A stretch of 64,000 nt of DNA, from the NCBI RefSeq assembly GCF_001436755.1, contig NZ_AYZD01000033.1:127299-191298 (forward strand), read 5' to 3'. This document shows positions 26,368 through 36,127 of the stretch, piece after piece. The DNA is from Liquorilactobacillus aquaticus DSM 21051. GTDB lineage: Bacteria; Bacillota; Bacilli; Lactobacillales; Lactobacillaceae. Both the position numbers and the translations under genes were made by a program. Position 1 is the first letter of the stretch; the number at the start of each line of letters is the position of its first letter. A model generated the notes under the pieces. It was given only the letters and a program-made list of their open reading frames with translations. It was not told where the DNA came from and made no database searches.

Positions 26368-27741
26368 ATGAATCACGATAACGAACGGAGTTTAAGCATC
26401 AAACCTGCACAACGAAGAACATCGTCGTGGGATATGTTCGCTACCTGGGTCGGCGCTAATGCAAATAATGGGACCTGGTACATTGGAGGAGTCTTGGCAG
26501 CTTGCGGTTTTGCGGCTGCAATGGGTGTGTTGTTTCTTTCATCAGCGCTTTCGTATTTGTTTCTATCATTGATTGGCTTCATTGGCTTTAAAACTGGGGT
26601 TTCAACAATGGGAATCAGCCGCGCATCATTTGGGCTGCGTGGAAGTTATCTTCCTTCGATAATTAATGTTACACAATTTATTGGATGGACAGCAGTCAAT
26701 ACATATATTGCAGCTACATCGGTTAGTTACTTAATGCATGACATTGCTGGCTGGCCGCTTTACGGTCAAACTGGCGGGAGTAAAGGGATGATTTGTGGGA
26801 TTTTAGTGATGAGTATTCTGCACATTATCAGTATTGCAAGTGGCTCACGTTCTGTTCAGTTGATCGAACGAATTGGAATTATACTTGTTTTTGTTTTTGT
26901 ATTATGGGAATCAATTGTCGTTTTTCAAACTGTTTCATTACATGAAATAATGTCTTGGCGTGTGCCTGCTAAATTTAAAATGAACATTGGAACAGCCGTT
27001 GATACTGTTGCGGCTTTCAATCTAGCCTGGGTCACTGCTGGTGCAGATTTCACCCGTTTTACGCGCAAAAAATCAGCGGCAACTGCTATGCCTTTTGGTG
27101 GAGCATTACTGGGTGTGGTTTGGTTTGCTTTCATTGGATTAGTCGCAACGATCAGTATCGCAATTGCATCTGGAAGTTATGACCCTAACAATTCGGACCC
27201 AAGTACAATCGCTAGTCGTTTGGGCCTTGGAATCTTAGCTTTAATCGTTATCATTTTAACAAGTATGACTGCTAATGCGGTCAATCTATTGGCAGCCGGT
27301 TCAGCACTTTCAAATATTTTTCCACGACTAAAACTTAAAAAATCATTATGGATAGTCGCAGTTCTAGCTACATTTGTTACGTTTATTCCGATGATTCTAG
27401 GTAGTTTCCTAGATGCATTTATTGTGTTCTTAGATTATATTGGGATGGTTTTAGGACCGATAATCAGTATTATTATTGTGGATTTTTATTTACGCAATCG
27501 AGGGCACTACCGCTTGGATGAGTTGACAAAGCGTAAAGGCTCTTATTGGTATGTCAATGGTATCAATTGGGTCGCAATTCTAACATGGTTAATTGGGGCA
27601 GTTATTTTCTTTGCTTTGCAACATAGTGCATTTCTAGAGAAAACAGTTGGAGCAACTTTTATCACAATGGTGTTAAGTGGAGCTCTATATTATTATTTAA
27701 TGAAATTATTTTATGGGGGCTTGAAGAAACATGTTAATTAA
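26368..27741 (+). CDS. codB: Cytosine permease (NCS1 family)
   Basis: 457 aa, about twelve membrane segments, NCS1 nucleobase transporter fold. The SSWDMFATWVGANANNGTWYIGG segment and FGLRGSYLPSIIN are typical of the CodB branch. Imports cytosine with cations. ATG with AGGAGG. Its 3' end overlaps the codA gene by 11 bp, which couples translation and supports the substrate assignment. Confidence 0.9.
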   Translation: MNHDNERSLSIKPAQRRTSSWDMFATWVGANANNGTWYIGGVLAACGFAAAMGVLFLSSALSYLFLSLIGFIGFKTGVSTMGISRASFGLRGSYLPSIINVTQFIGWTAVNTYIAATSVSYLMHDIAGWPLYGQTGGSKGMICGILVMSILHIISIASGSRSVQLIERIGIILVFVFVLWESIVVFQTVSLHEIMSWRVPAKFKMNIGTAVDTVAAFNLAWVTAGADFTRFTRKKSAATAMPFGGALLGVVWFAFIGLVATISIAIASGSYDPNNSDPSTIASRLGLGILALIVIILTSMTANAVNLLAAGSALSNIFPRLKLKKSLWIVAVLATFVTFIPMILGSFLDAFIVFLDYIGMVLGPIISIIIVDFYLRNRGHYRLDELTKRKGSYWYVNGINWVAILTWLIGAVIFFALQHSAFLEKTVGATFITMVLSGALYYYLMKLFYGGLKKHVN

Positions 27742-28969
27742 GAACGTACACATTAACAACCGCGAACAATTACAAAGCATTAGAATAACAAAAGGAAAGT
27801 TTACTCAGATAGAGACGACTTTGACGCCCGAGAAGGGAGAAGAGGTCATTGAAGGAAATGGGAATGTACTACTTCCGCCCTTCATCGATTCACATATTCA
27901 TCTTGATGCTACTTTGACTGCAGGTCAGCCCGAATGGAACCAAACTGGCACGCTTTTTGATGGAATCAGAATTTGGTCAGAAAGAAAAAAAGAGCTATCA
28001 ATCCAAGATGTTAAAGATAGAGCTAGGAAAACAATATATCAGCAGTTAAAATACGGAATACAGTTTGTTCGCAGCCACGTTGACACTACAGACCCTCAAC
28101 TTATAGCACTGCAAGGCCTTCTGGAGCTCAAGGACGAATTGAAAAAAGTCGTTGAACTTCAGTTGGTAGCCTTTCCTCAGGAAGGCATTCTGTCTTTCCC
28201 TAAAGGCAAAGAACTGCTTGAGCAATCGCTAAAGGAGGGAGCTGATGTCGTTGGTGGTATCCCGCACTACGAATTTAATCACTTTTACGGCGCTGACTCT
28301 TTGAAATATATAGTAAAGCTGGCTGAAAAATATAACGTTTTAGTTGATGTCCATTGTGATGAAATAGATGATCCTGCAACACGAAATCTTGAGGTTCTGG
28401 CAACATTAGCATATGAAACAGGATTAAAAGATCGGGTAACAGCAAGTCATACTACAGCAATGGGCTCTTATAATGATGCATATACTTACAAACTTTTCCG
28501 TCTTCTTAAAATGTCGCAGATGAATTTTGTCTCCAATCCGTTAGTTAACATGCATTTGGGTGGACGTTTCGACACATATCCTAAGCGGAGAGGATTGACA
28601 CGTGTTAAGGAATTAACAGAAGCAGATATCAATGTTTCTTTCGGAGAAGATGATGTTAAAGATCCATGGAATCCTTTGGGAAATGGAAACATGCTTGACC
28701 CATTGCAAATGGGAGTATATGCTGCCCAGCTAATGGGGTATGAGCAGCTGCAAAATTCATTTAATTATGTGACTTATAACGCTGCTAAGACTTTGCATGT
28801 CAGTGACCATTACGGAATCGCAGTTGGATTGCCTGGAAACTGTATTCTCTTAAATGGAAAAGACTTTTACAACGTCTTAAACAAACATGCTGAGGTTTTA
28901 TATAACATTAGAAGTGGAAAAATCATCGCTAAGACAGTTCCAGCACAAAGTAAACTATATTTAGATTGA
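27731..28969 (+). CDS. codA: Cytosine deaminase
   Basis: 412 aa amidohydrolase converting cytosine to uracil and ammonia for pyrimidine salvage. Metal and catalytic motifs are in order: DSHIHLDA, the HCDEIDD motif with metal His and catalytic Glu, SHTTAMGSYND, and SFGEDDVKDPWNPLGNGNM with the catalytic Asp. Length agrees with E. coli CodA (about 427). ATG at 27731 inside the end of codB, preceded by TGGGGGC as ribosome site. Cytosol. Confidence 0.93.
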   Translation: MLIKNVHINNREQLQSIRITKGKFTQIETTLTPEKGEEVIEGNGNVLLPPFIDSHIHLDATLTAGQPEWNQTGTLFDGIRIWSERKKELSIQDVKDRARKTIYQQLKYGIQFVRSHVDTTDPQLIALQGLLELKDELKKVVELQLVAFPQEGILSFPKGKELLEQSLKEGADVVGGIPHYEFNHFYGADSLKYIVKLAEKYNVLVDVHCDEIDDPATRNLEVLATLAYETGLKDRVTASHTTAMGSYNDAYTYKLFRLLKMSQMNFVSNPLVNMHLGGRFDTYPKRRGLTRVKELTEADINVSFGEDDVKDPWNPLGNGNMLDPLQMGVYAAQLMGYEQLQNSFNYVTYNAAKTLHVSDHYGIAVGLPGNCILLNGKDFYNVLNKHAEVLYNIRSGKIIAKTVPAQSKLYLD

Positions 28970-29252
28970 TATTTATATTTTTTGAATCAATGAAAAATTA
29001 ATAGTTCATAGTATCTTTTTATCAATCAAATTAAACTCTAAATCGCGTGTTGAAAATTTAATTTTTCTCTAGATGCTGGCAAAGATTGCCGTATGTTTGC
29101 ACTTTAAGATAAAATAAGCGAAAATAATTAAAAAATGGTAAACTATGTGTAAAGAATTTGAATAAATTCTTATATAAGTGCAGTTACAAAATACTACAGC
29201 GTGTATCTCAGTAATTAAGAGATTGCTAATATTAATACGAGGAGTGATGTGT

Positions 29253-30281
29253 ATGCCTTCAAATATGAAAGCAGTCGGGTTTAAAAGACATTTGTCCCTT
29301 GAAGATGAAGAAAGTCTGTTTGATTTTGAAATGCCAATTCCCAAAGCAACAGGACATGACCTTTTAGTAAAGATTGAGGCTATTGCGGTTAATCCTATTG
29401 ATGTAAGTGTTAGATTGAACGGGTCTGGAGAATATGAGAAGCCTAAAATACTTGGTTGGGATGCGTGCGGAACTGTTGTTGCAACCGGTGAACAGGTGGG
29501 TCTTTTTGGAGAAGATGATTTAGTTTTTTACGCGGGGGCATTTGATAGGTCAGGAAGCAATGCTGAATATCAATTGGTTGATGAACGGCTTGTTGGTCAT
29601 GCTCCACAAGGAATGGATATTGCCGACATAGCTGCAATGCCTTTGACATCCTTGACAGCATGGGAAGCATTATTCGAAAAAATGCGGCTTAGCATTGATA
29701 AGCCGTCTGAGAATAAAGGAAAGACGCTTCTTGTTATAAATGGTGCTGGGGGAGTAGGATCGGTTGCAACCCAGCTGGCACATTTGGCCGGCCTTAATGT
29801 TATTGCCACTGCTTCACGCTCGGAAACGATTGCTTGGACTAAGGATCATGGTGCTGATCAAACGATAAATCACCGCCAGCCAATGCCTTCTCAGCTATAC
29901 GAATTGGGCTATGAGAATATTGATTATATATTAGGTCTGAGCGATATTGATGGTCATTTCAAAGAAATGGCAGAGATGATCAGACCTAACGGACGAATTG
30001 TTTCTATTACTGGAAATAAGAAACCGCTTGATATGGGGCTTTTAAAGCCAAAAAGTGTTGAGTTTATGTGGGAATGGATGTATACAAAATCTTATTACCA
30101 ACTTCCAGAAATGATAACACAGCATGAAAGCTTAGAAAAAATAGCAAGATTATTGGAACAAAAAAAAATAAAGAGCACTGCGAATAAGATTATTGATGGA
30201 ATCAATGCAGAAAACTTGAAAGCTGCACACGCTATGATTGAAACAAATAGCTCTATCGGTAAAATCGTTCTTTGCAGATAA
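29253..30281 (+). CDS. Zinc-type alcohol dehydrogenase-like MDR oxidoreductase
   Basis: 342 aa, medium-chain dehydrogenase/reductase. NADP-binding motif GAGGVGSVATQLAHLAG, substrate-domain segment VNPIDVSVRLNG and GWDACGTVVATG. No catalytic-zinc Cys/His set is evident, so it belongs to the quinone-oxidoreductase-like zinc-independent branch. The ATG at 29253 follows GAGGAG; the longer frame from 29178 lacks a ribosome site. The natural substrate is unknown; quinones or reactive enals are usual. Monocistronic. Confidence 0.82.
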   Translation: MPSNMKAVGFKRHLSLEDEESLFDFEMPIPKATGHDLLVKIEAIAVNPIDVSVRLNGSGEYEKPKILGWDACGTVVATGEQVGLFGEDDLVFYAGAFDRSGSNAEYQLVDERLVGHAPQGMDIADIAAMPLTSLTAWEALFEKMRLSIDKPSENKGKTLLVINGAGGVGSVATQLAHLAGLNVIATASRSETIAWTKDHGADQTINHRQPMPSQLYELGYENIDYILGLSDIDGHFKEMAEMIRPNGRIVSITGNKKPLDMGLLKPKSVEFMWEWMYTKSYYQLPEMITQHESLEKIARLLEQKKIKSTANKIIDGINAENLKAAHAMIETNSSIGKIVLCR

Positions 30282-30295
30282 TTTCTTCGAAAAAA

Positions 30296-30340
30296 AGCAG
30301 ACTGTCCAGAATCGAAGTCGATTTGGATAGTCTACTTTTT
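30296..30340 (+). terminator. Terminator after the MDR oxidoreductase
   Basis: AGACTGTCCA...AATCGA pairs with TCGATT...TGGATAGTCT around a two-base loop, and a T run follows. Confidence 0.8.
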
Positions 30341-30435
30341 AAATTTAATAGGTTTAAATATTTATCAGATCTAACTATAAAATTGCTTTAAGGCTTGAGA
30401 TGTAAAAAACTAATTGTCTAGCTTTTCTTACTCTG

Positions 30436-33051
30436 TCAATATCTGTCGTGTTTTTTTTGTACTCGGTAAAACTCTAACAAACAATAAAATGAAAAGCTAA
30501 AGAGCGAAAGAATGACTCCCAATTTAAGCCCAGGCACATGATAGGTTAGAACAATTTTGTTATTGCCCTGTGTAAGTCTAACAGCCATCATCCCTTTAAG
30601 TGAATGTTTAACAGTGACTTTTTTATTATTTCTTAATATGCTCCAGCCTTTATCGTAGGGAATAGAGATATAAAGAGATTTAGAAGAGTTCACAGAATGT
30701 ATTGTACCAGTTACTTGCGTGTGCAAAAATCCGGTACTGATTTTTGGCGAAAAACTATTTTTTCTTGTATATTCCACAATGTTGCTAAACTTATTATTGT
30801 TCAAACTATAAGTATTTATGCAGTTTTTCGAATTGGCTTTTTTCGTGATTAAATTAATTTTAATCGTTTTGTTTTTGGCAAACGTACCTAAATACTGCAA
30901 GTATTTGTGCTGACTAACATCAGCATCCAGAGAAAGTTTTTTCCCATTAATGTGGATAGTTTTATATTTACTATAATTCGCCATACATTCTGAAAACATT
31001 GGACCAGAAGCCATAGTTTTGATAATGTACGTGTAGCTGTATTTGCCTGAAGCAATCAGCTTACCACCTGTGGGAGAAACTAATACCTTACTTTTTTCAA
31101 AATAGGGGGCTTTACTTCTTCTTAGTGCCTGTAAAACTAATTCTTGATTTGAAATCGAATTGAATTTTCCCTTTGTATCCAGTTTTATCTTGTTGAATGT
31201 TGTAGGCACCGCAAATCCGATTCCAACAAAACTTGGATTAGGATGGACGTCTTGATGCTTATTGTTTAATTCAAAGGAATATTTGACCCCAAACAAGAAC
31301 TCGGTTAGAGGTGTCAAACCGATTGAGTTTATGCGGCGTACATTCTTACTGAAAAGCCCAAGTGCATGCAGTGTTTTTCTTGTTGTGTTATTTAAAGTGG
31401 AGCTGTAAAAATTGATGCCATAGAAGTTAAAGAGCATTGGATCATTATAATTGTAATATTTTTCACGATAAGCTTTGTTGATCAGTGTGTTAGAATTATT
31501 GACTCTGAAAAGAGAATTACTTGAACCGTTAATACGGTCAATTTTACTGTACTCATATGTGAAGTTTTTTTGATAAGTTTCTTGATTCCCAAATGGTGTA
31601 TTTTTCATGGCCAACAGGAAGTTACAGGTTACTTCAAATAAAACAATTCCTGTCAATAAAAAGTGCTTATACATTTTTTTGGTCGAAAAAATTAAAACGG
31701 ATGTTGCAGCAATAAATAGAAAACTCAAAATGACAGATCTTAAAGGTGTAACGTGTATTACCTGATAGTGGCGCAAAGAATGTGCGAAAAAGCTGTGTAA
31801 TACCCAAGATGACAGGCGACTTCCAAAATATCCGCCAGCAACTGTTATCCATAGTATACATGGAATTGTCCATTTCCAAAATTTACTGAGCTGGTGAAGA
31901 TTGTTCTGCCAGGCTTGATAAGCAAGCATAATCAAGACAAAACTGATAAAAAATGAGTTCCTGAATGGAAATCCTGCAGGTTGCTGTCCAAGGTGCCAAA
32001 TAGTGTTGCTTAATTTGATCAACATGCTAAGCAGCAATAGAAGTAAAAACCATGCTGCATGTTTTTTGCTAGAACTTTTTATTTGAGGATGAACAAAGTA
32101 GCAGAGACTTAAGAGTATTACAAAGGTTGTAGTGAATATACTTGGTGCGTGAAATAAACGTGAAGTGTAGTTAGACGCACCAACTCCGATTTGACTCAGT
32201 ATTTCCAATCCAAATTGAGGTGTAAGTGTGAAATCCTTCCAGCTACCTCCCTTTGCTGTCTGCAGCATCCCTAGTGCAGTGGGGATAAGCAGAAAAGATG
32301 TGGTTAAAGCACACAAAATTTCACTGGTAATGAATTTTGTAAGTATTGTTCGATTTACTTTCCAGAAGTTCCGAATGGGAAGTAGAGGCGAATGCGTTTC
32401 TGACAAACTATATATTACGTAAAAAAGTGAAAATAAGCAGATCATGTAACCCAAGTAAAAATTAGTTAAAATACTGACGAATAACCATCCAAAGAACCTT
32501 CTTGTTCGACCCGTTACAAGAAATTCATCAATACCGTTAACGACTAAGGGCAGCCAGATTAATGCATCAAGCCACATAATGTTGAAATAATTTAGTGCAA
32601 CAAAACCACACAAACTAAAAATTGTTCCGAAAAGTGCCATCCAAGGATCGTGTTTCCTAAAATGTTTTTCTAAGAAATAAGTCATCGTAAAGGAGATTGT
32701 TGCACTTTTCAGGATAATAATGAGTGTAACGGCTTTAGGAATAGCAGCCGCATTGGGAAAAAGCAATAGCAAAAGATTAAAAGGGCTAATCAGATAATAA
32801 GCGATAGTTGGGAAAAAATTGGCACCTAACGACTGTGAAAAAGAATATAGTTGAAAAGAATGTGTGAACAGGGAATTATGTAACGAACTAAAGAATGTGA
32901 TGTACTGGCTTCCCATATCACTGACTAACAAATTATGATTACCGAAAGGAGTCACCTGTTCAACCATCATTATTACTGAAGCTAGCATAAAAGAAACTAT
33001 AAATGCTGTTGCAGGGATGAAATGTTTTATGTAATGTTTACTAATGTACAA
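30436..33051 (-). CDS. YfhO-family polytopic membrane protein (GT-C-like)
   Basis: 871 aa. The N-terminal two thirds contain many membrane segments, with the family-typical start (VSDMGSQYITFFSSLHN..SFSQSLGANFF) and an Asp-containing first extracytoplasmic loop as in GT-C glycosyltransferases. A long outside domain and one last membrane helix before a basic tail follow. Known relatives in Bacillus and Listeria add sugars to lipoteichoic or wall teichoic acid from undecaprenyl-phosphate sugars; the same is likely here. TTG start at 33051 with a weak GGTGAA site. Monocistronic, divergent from a GNAT gene across a 390-bp AT-rich spacer in which I see nothing else. Confidence 0.83.
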   Translation of the reverse strand: MYISKHYIKHFIPATAFIVSFMLASVIMMVEQVTPFGNHNLLVSDMGSQYITFFSSLHNSLFTHSFQLYSFSQSLGANFFPTIAYYLISPFNLLLLLFPNAAAIPKAVTLIIILKSATISFTMTYFLEKHFRKHDPWMALFGTIFSLCGFVALNYFNIMWLDALIWLPLVVNGIDEFLVTGRTRRFFGWLFVSILTNFYLGYMICLFSLFYVIYSLSETHSPLLPIRNFWKVNRTILTKFITSEILCALTTSFLLIPTALGMLQTAKGGSWKDFTLTPQFGLEILSQIGVGASNYTSRLFHAPSIFTTTFVILLSLCYFVHPQIKSSSKKHAAWFLLLLLLSMLIKLSNTIWHLGQQPAGFPFRNSFFISFVLIMLAYQAWQNNLHQLSKFWKWTIPCILWITVAGGYFGSRLSSWVLHSFFAHSLRHYQVIHVTPLRSVILSFLFIAATSVLIFSTKKMYKHFLLTGIVLFEVTCNFLLAMKNTPFGNQETYQKNFTYEYSKIDRINGSSNSLFRVNNSNTLINKAYREKYYNYNDPMLFNFYGINFYSSTLNNTTRKTLHALGLFSKNVRRINSIGLTPLTEFLFGVKYSFELNNKHQDVHPNPSFVGIGFAVPTTFNKIKLDTKGKFNSISNQELVLQALRRSKAPYFEKSKVLVSPTGGKLIASGKYSYTYIIKTMASGPMFSECMANYSKYKTIHINGKKLSLDADVSQHKYLQYLGTFAKNKTIKINLITKKANSKNCINTYSLNNNKFSNIVEYTRKNSFSPKISTGFLHTQVTGTIHSVNSSKSLYISIPYDKGWSILRNNKKVTVKHSLKGMMAVRLTQGNNKIVLTYHVPGLKLGVILSLFSFSFYCLLEFYRVQKKHDRY

Positions 33052-33440
33052 TTAATTCACCGTCTTTATATTAGGTTTTAAATATTTAAAATATTGAAAT
33101 TTATCTGACATCTTTATGACTAACTTTATCAGGCTATTGCAGACTCAGCTTAACAAGGATAAATTGTATGTGCAAATTATTGGGTCCTGATATTCAGTTT
33201 ACACAATGTGAATTATTTTAACTCGTATCTGTGCAAAGGTTTAAATAAATATTTTATTTCTTAATAATTTACACGGTGAAAGATGAACACAAATGACCTG
33301 AAATTGGATCGGATTGTTGCTACACAAGTATGTTACTTTAATTTGAAATGAAATTTTCATGAGTGAAAATGAATGTTTATCTAGTCAAACTATGCTAATA
33401 TTTATTTTAAATAGCGAAGATATCACTTACACAAGAGGAG

Positions 33441-33947
33441 TTGTTAAAAATCGAAGTAGAAATGGTGCATCCTAAGGAGAAAGATCTTTTTCAGATTATG
33501 GAAATTGAGCGCAATGGCTTTTCAAGTGCTGAGGCAGCTAGCTTGAATTCAATGCGAATTCGCTTAAGACTGATCAATGACAGCTTTCTCATAGCTCGTT
33601 CTAAAGAAAGTAACGACGTCGTTGGCTTTATTGTAGGTCCTGCAATAAAGGAACGTTACCTGAGAGATGAATTTTTTGAAAACGTTGTTGCCAACGATAC
33701 GAGCGCTCAATACCAAAGTGTTTTAAGTCTTGCCGTTCACCCACTGGTTCAGGGATGTGGGATAGGGACACAACTGCTGGAGGCTTTTGCACAACTTGCA
33801 AAACAAGCTGGACGAAAAGCTATAACTTTGACGTGTCTTGAAGACAGAGTATCTTTTTATCAAAAAAACGGTTATAAAGATGAAGGAATATCTGAATCAC
33901 AACATGCAAGTCAGAAGTGGCATAATATGTTGTTGGAATTCAGTTAG
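33441..33947 (+). CDS. GNAT family N-acetyltransferase (RimI/AANAT-like)
   Basis: 168 aa. The acetyl-CoA site is clear: LSLAVHPLVQGCGIGTQLLEAF, followed by LTCLEDRVSFYQKNGY. Resembles small arylalkylamine/RimI-like acetyltransferases; substrate unknown. The start is uncertain: TTG at 33441 directly abuts the ribosome site AAGAGGAG (33433-33440), too close for efficient use, and no ATG/GTG/TTG lies at the ideal distance; the next ATG is 33462. Single gene ahead of a Cof-type phosphatase. Confidence 0.8.
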   Translation: MLKIEVEMVHPKEKDLFQIMEIERNGFSSAEAASLNSMRIRLRLINDSFLIARSKESNDVVGFIVGPAIKERYLRDEFFENVVANDTSAQYQSVLSLAVHPLVQGCGIGTQLLEAFAQLAKQAGRKAITLTCLEDRVSFYQKNGYKDEGISESQHASQKWHNMLLEFS

Positions 33948-34023
33948 CTTAAGTTACGTATAACCTACAACACAAAAAGCGTAATGCTAAGACAGTTCAT
34001 CAGGAATGAAGGGGATAAATGTA

Positions 34024-34854
34024 ATGAGTATCAAAATGATAGCCGTTGACATGGATGGAACTTTTTTAAATGATCATAACACTTACGATCACGAAAGATT
34101 TAGTAAACTTTTTGGGTATTTGAAACAGCGCGGGATACATTTTGTAGCTGCAAGTGGATCTCAGTTTCAGAGATTGCAACTGCAGTTTGCACCGTTTAAA
34201 AACGATATCGATTATATTTCTCAAAACGGTTCGCTGGTTCATTGCGGGGAGCAGTTAGCTTTTACCGCCCCAATTCAAATTGCTGATTATTTAGATCTTT
34301 TAAGAAAGCTTGAAGTTAATTTTGCAAAGAACGATCTAGTCATGAAGACGATTTCGGGAATTAATTATACTTATGCTGAGGAAAGTCTGCCAGCTAAATA
34401 TTTTGAAATTATTAAACGTTATTATAGTTCTGTTAAGCGTGTGCCGTCTTTAAAAAAATTAGCTAGTTTAGGTGATAAGGATCAGCTTATAAAGGTGGGG
34501 GTGACTTTTGCTCCCAACATTGATTTTGAAAAAGCCAGTACAAAATTACGCAGCTTATTGCCTGCAACTCTATCTAGTTTGAATTCAGGCTTTAGTACAC
34601 AGCTTGTAGGTACAGCAAATATTGACAAAAGAACAGGTATTAAATATCTGCAGGAGAAGTACCAAATCAGAACTGACGAAATAATGACTTTTGGGGATAA
34701 TGAAAATGACATCGGTATGTTGGAACTGACTCCTTATAGTTTTGCTATGAGTAATGCGGCTGCAAAAATTAAAAGCAAGGCGGCAAACATTACTTCGTGT
34801 GATAATAATAATTCCGGCGTACTGGAGACGCTTGAAAAAGTATTGATGAAATGA
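34024..34854 (+). CDS. Cof-type HAD-IIB phosphatase
   Basis: 276 aa cytosolic sugar-phosphate or nucleotide phosphatase. HAD motif I is VDMDGTFLND (Asp nucleophile and second Asp), motif II is AASGSQ, the Lys of motif III lies in the KYLQEKY region, and motif IV is FGDNENDIGML. A C2B cap lies between. The ATG at 34024 with AAGGGGAT is chosen over ATG 34006. A MazG-like gene starts 10 bp downstream, so both probably form an operon. Substrate unknown. Confidence 0.87.
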   Translation: MSIKMIAVDMDGTFLNDHNTYDHERFSKLFGYLKQRGIHFVAASGSQFQRLQLQFAPFKNDIDYISQNGSLVHCGEQLAFTAPIQIADYLDLLRKLEVNFAKNDLVMKTISGINYTYAEESLPAKYFEIIKRYYSSVKRVPSLKKLASLGDKDQLIKVGVTFAPNIDFEKASTKLRSLLPATLSSLNSGFSTQLVGTANIDKRTGIKYLQEKYQIRTDEIMTFGDNENDIGMLELTPYSFAMSNAAAKIKSKAANITSCDNNNSGVLETLEKVLMK

Positions 34855-34864
34855 GGAATTTTCA

Positions 34865-35161
34865 GTGAACGATCTGATACTTGAAATTGAAAAAGCAGCA
34901 TCTCTTGAACCGAAAAGTGTTGGACAACAGCTCTTAAAGTTAATGGAAGAAGTAGGAGAAGCATCTCAAGCATACCTGTCTGCAGAGGATGTATCTGGAA
35001 GTTCGTACAAAAACCTCAGTCTCAACAATACTAAGGAAGAGTTAGTGGATGTGCTACTCGTTACATATGCAATATTGATTAAAATGGATGTTTCACATGC
35101 AGAATTGGCTGAATTATTAAAAGAAAAAACCGCTAAGTGGATAAAAAAGCAGAATAATTGA
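34865..35161 (+). CDS. MazG-like nucleotide pyrophosphohydrolase
   Basis: 98 aa, all-alpha NTP pyrophosphohydrolase. The metal-binding pattern EEVGEASQAY and, after a short loop, KEELVDVLLVTYA supply the E-x-x-E and E-x-x-D ligands. Probably hydrolyses non-canonical nucleoside triphosphates. GTG start at 34865 with GAGG just upstream, 10 bp after the phosphatase gene. Single-domain short form. Confidence 0.82.
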   Translation: MNDLILEIEKAASLEPKSVGQQLLKLMEEVGEASQAYLSAEDVSGSSYKNLSLNNTKEELVDVLLVTYAILIKMDVSHAELAELLKEKTAKWIKKQNN

Positions 35162-35187
35162 ACTGAATTAAGGAACTAAAAGCTAAA

Positions 35188-35492
35188 TTGCATTTTTAAA
35201 AGCAATGTTGTAGACTTGTAAAAGGTTAGTTTTTGGTTGTGAATTGTGAGGGAATGAGTAGCTTTAACTTCATCTTTAGAGAGTCGTGATTGCTGAGAAA
35301 CGATGGTGAAGTTTAAGTGAATATGGTTCCTGAGAAAAACATGTAGTTGCGAGCCTTTTAGGCAAGTTTCTGCCGGTGGCAATCCGTTATACTTGAAAAT
35401 ATGCAAGATATTTAGAGGAACCTAAAAGGGTTTGAAGACAGGTGGTAACACGCGCGAGCGTCCTTTCGTTAAGTGGAAGGGATGCTTTTTTG
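35188..35492 (+). promoter_or_regulatory. Methionine T-box leader (ECF transporter operon)
   Basis: Promoter TTGCAT (35188-35193), 17 bp, TAGACT (35211-35216). T-box hallmarks follow: AGAGAG (35278-35283), the GCTGAGAA stem I region, the specifier context GTGAAT-ATG-GT (ATG at 35323-35325), and the T-box GGTGGTAACACGCG (35441-35454). A terminator AGCGTCCTTTC/GAAGGGATGCT with a T run ends at about 35492. The ATG specifier indicates sensing of uncharged tRNA-Met; transcription of the ECF genes rises when methionine is short. Confidence 0.88.
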
Positions 35493-35563
35493 CTTTTCTC
35501 AACGTTAGATCAATAAATCAAAAACACCATTAAAAAACTATTTTAGTTGAAGGAGTGGTTACA

Positions 35564-36124
35564 ATGAAAAATAATGGAAATAATTCAATCAAAACTGTTG
35601 TTGCAACAGGAATTGGAGCAGCCATTGTTTTTGTATTAATGAAATTTGTTGCGATTCCAACCGGAATTCCTAATACTCAGTTAAACATTGCTGAAGGTTT
35701 CTTAGCCCTTTTGGGAGCGATCTATGGTCCAGTTGCAGCGGGGTTGGCAATTTTTATAGGTCATACGCTCAATGACTTTGTAACATACGGTTCACCTTGG
35801 TGGACTTGGGTCATTACCGATGGTCTAGTTGGTTTTGCTTTTGGGTTGGCTAAAAATAAGCTGGATATTCAAAGCGGCGTTTTGAGCAAAGGAAAATTAG
35901 TGTGGTTCAATGTTTATCAAATTATTGTTAACTTTATTGCATGGGTTTTGCTCGCACCCAGCGGAGATATTATCATTTATCATGAACCAGCCAAAAAGGT
36001 CTTTATACAAGGTATTACCACATGGATAATCAACAGTCTTTCGGTTGCTGTGATCGGAACAATTCTACTGGTTCTTTATGCGAAAACGCGCACAAAACGA
36101 GGCAGCTTAAAAAAGGAAAGATAA
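35564..36124 (+). CDS. ECF transporter substrate-binding S component (UPF0397 family)
   Basis: 186 aa with about five to six membrane segments. N-terminal KTVVATGIGAAIVFVLM, then NIAEGFLALLGAIYGPVAAGLAIFIGHTLND, is characteristic of UPF0397/HtsS-like S components. It binds the substrate outside and partners with the double ATPase and EcfT encoded next, a group I (dedicated) system. The ATG at 35564 uses AAGGAG. Because its leader is a Met T-box, the best prediction is uptake of methionine or a methionine precursor; the protein sequence alone would not show this. Confidence 0.85.
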   Translation: MKNNGNNSIKTVVATGIGAAIVFVLMKFVAIPTGIPNTQLNIAEGFLALLGAIYGPVAAGLAIFIGHTLNDFVTYGSPWWTWVITDGLVGFAFGLAKNKLDIQSGVLSKGKLVWFNVYQIIVNFIAWVLLAPSGDIIIYHEPAKKVFIQGITTWIINSLSVAVIGTILLVLYAKTRTKRGSLKKER

Positions 36125-36127
36125 CAT

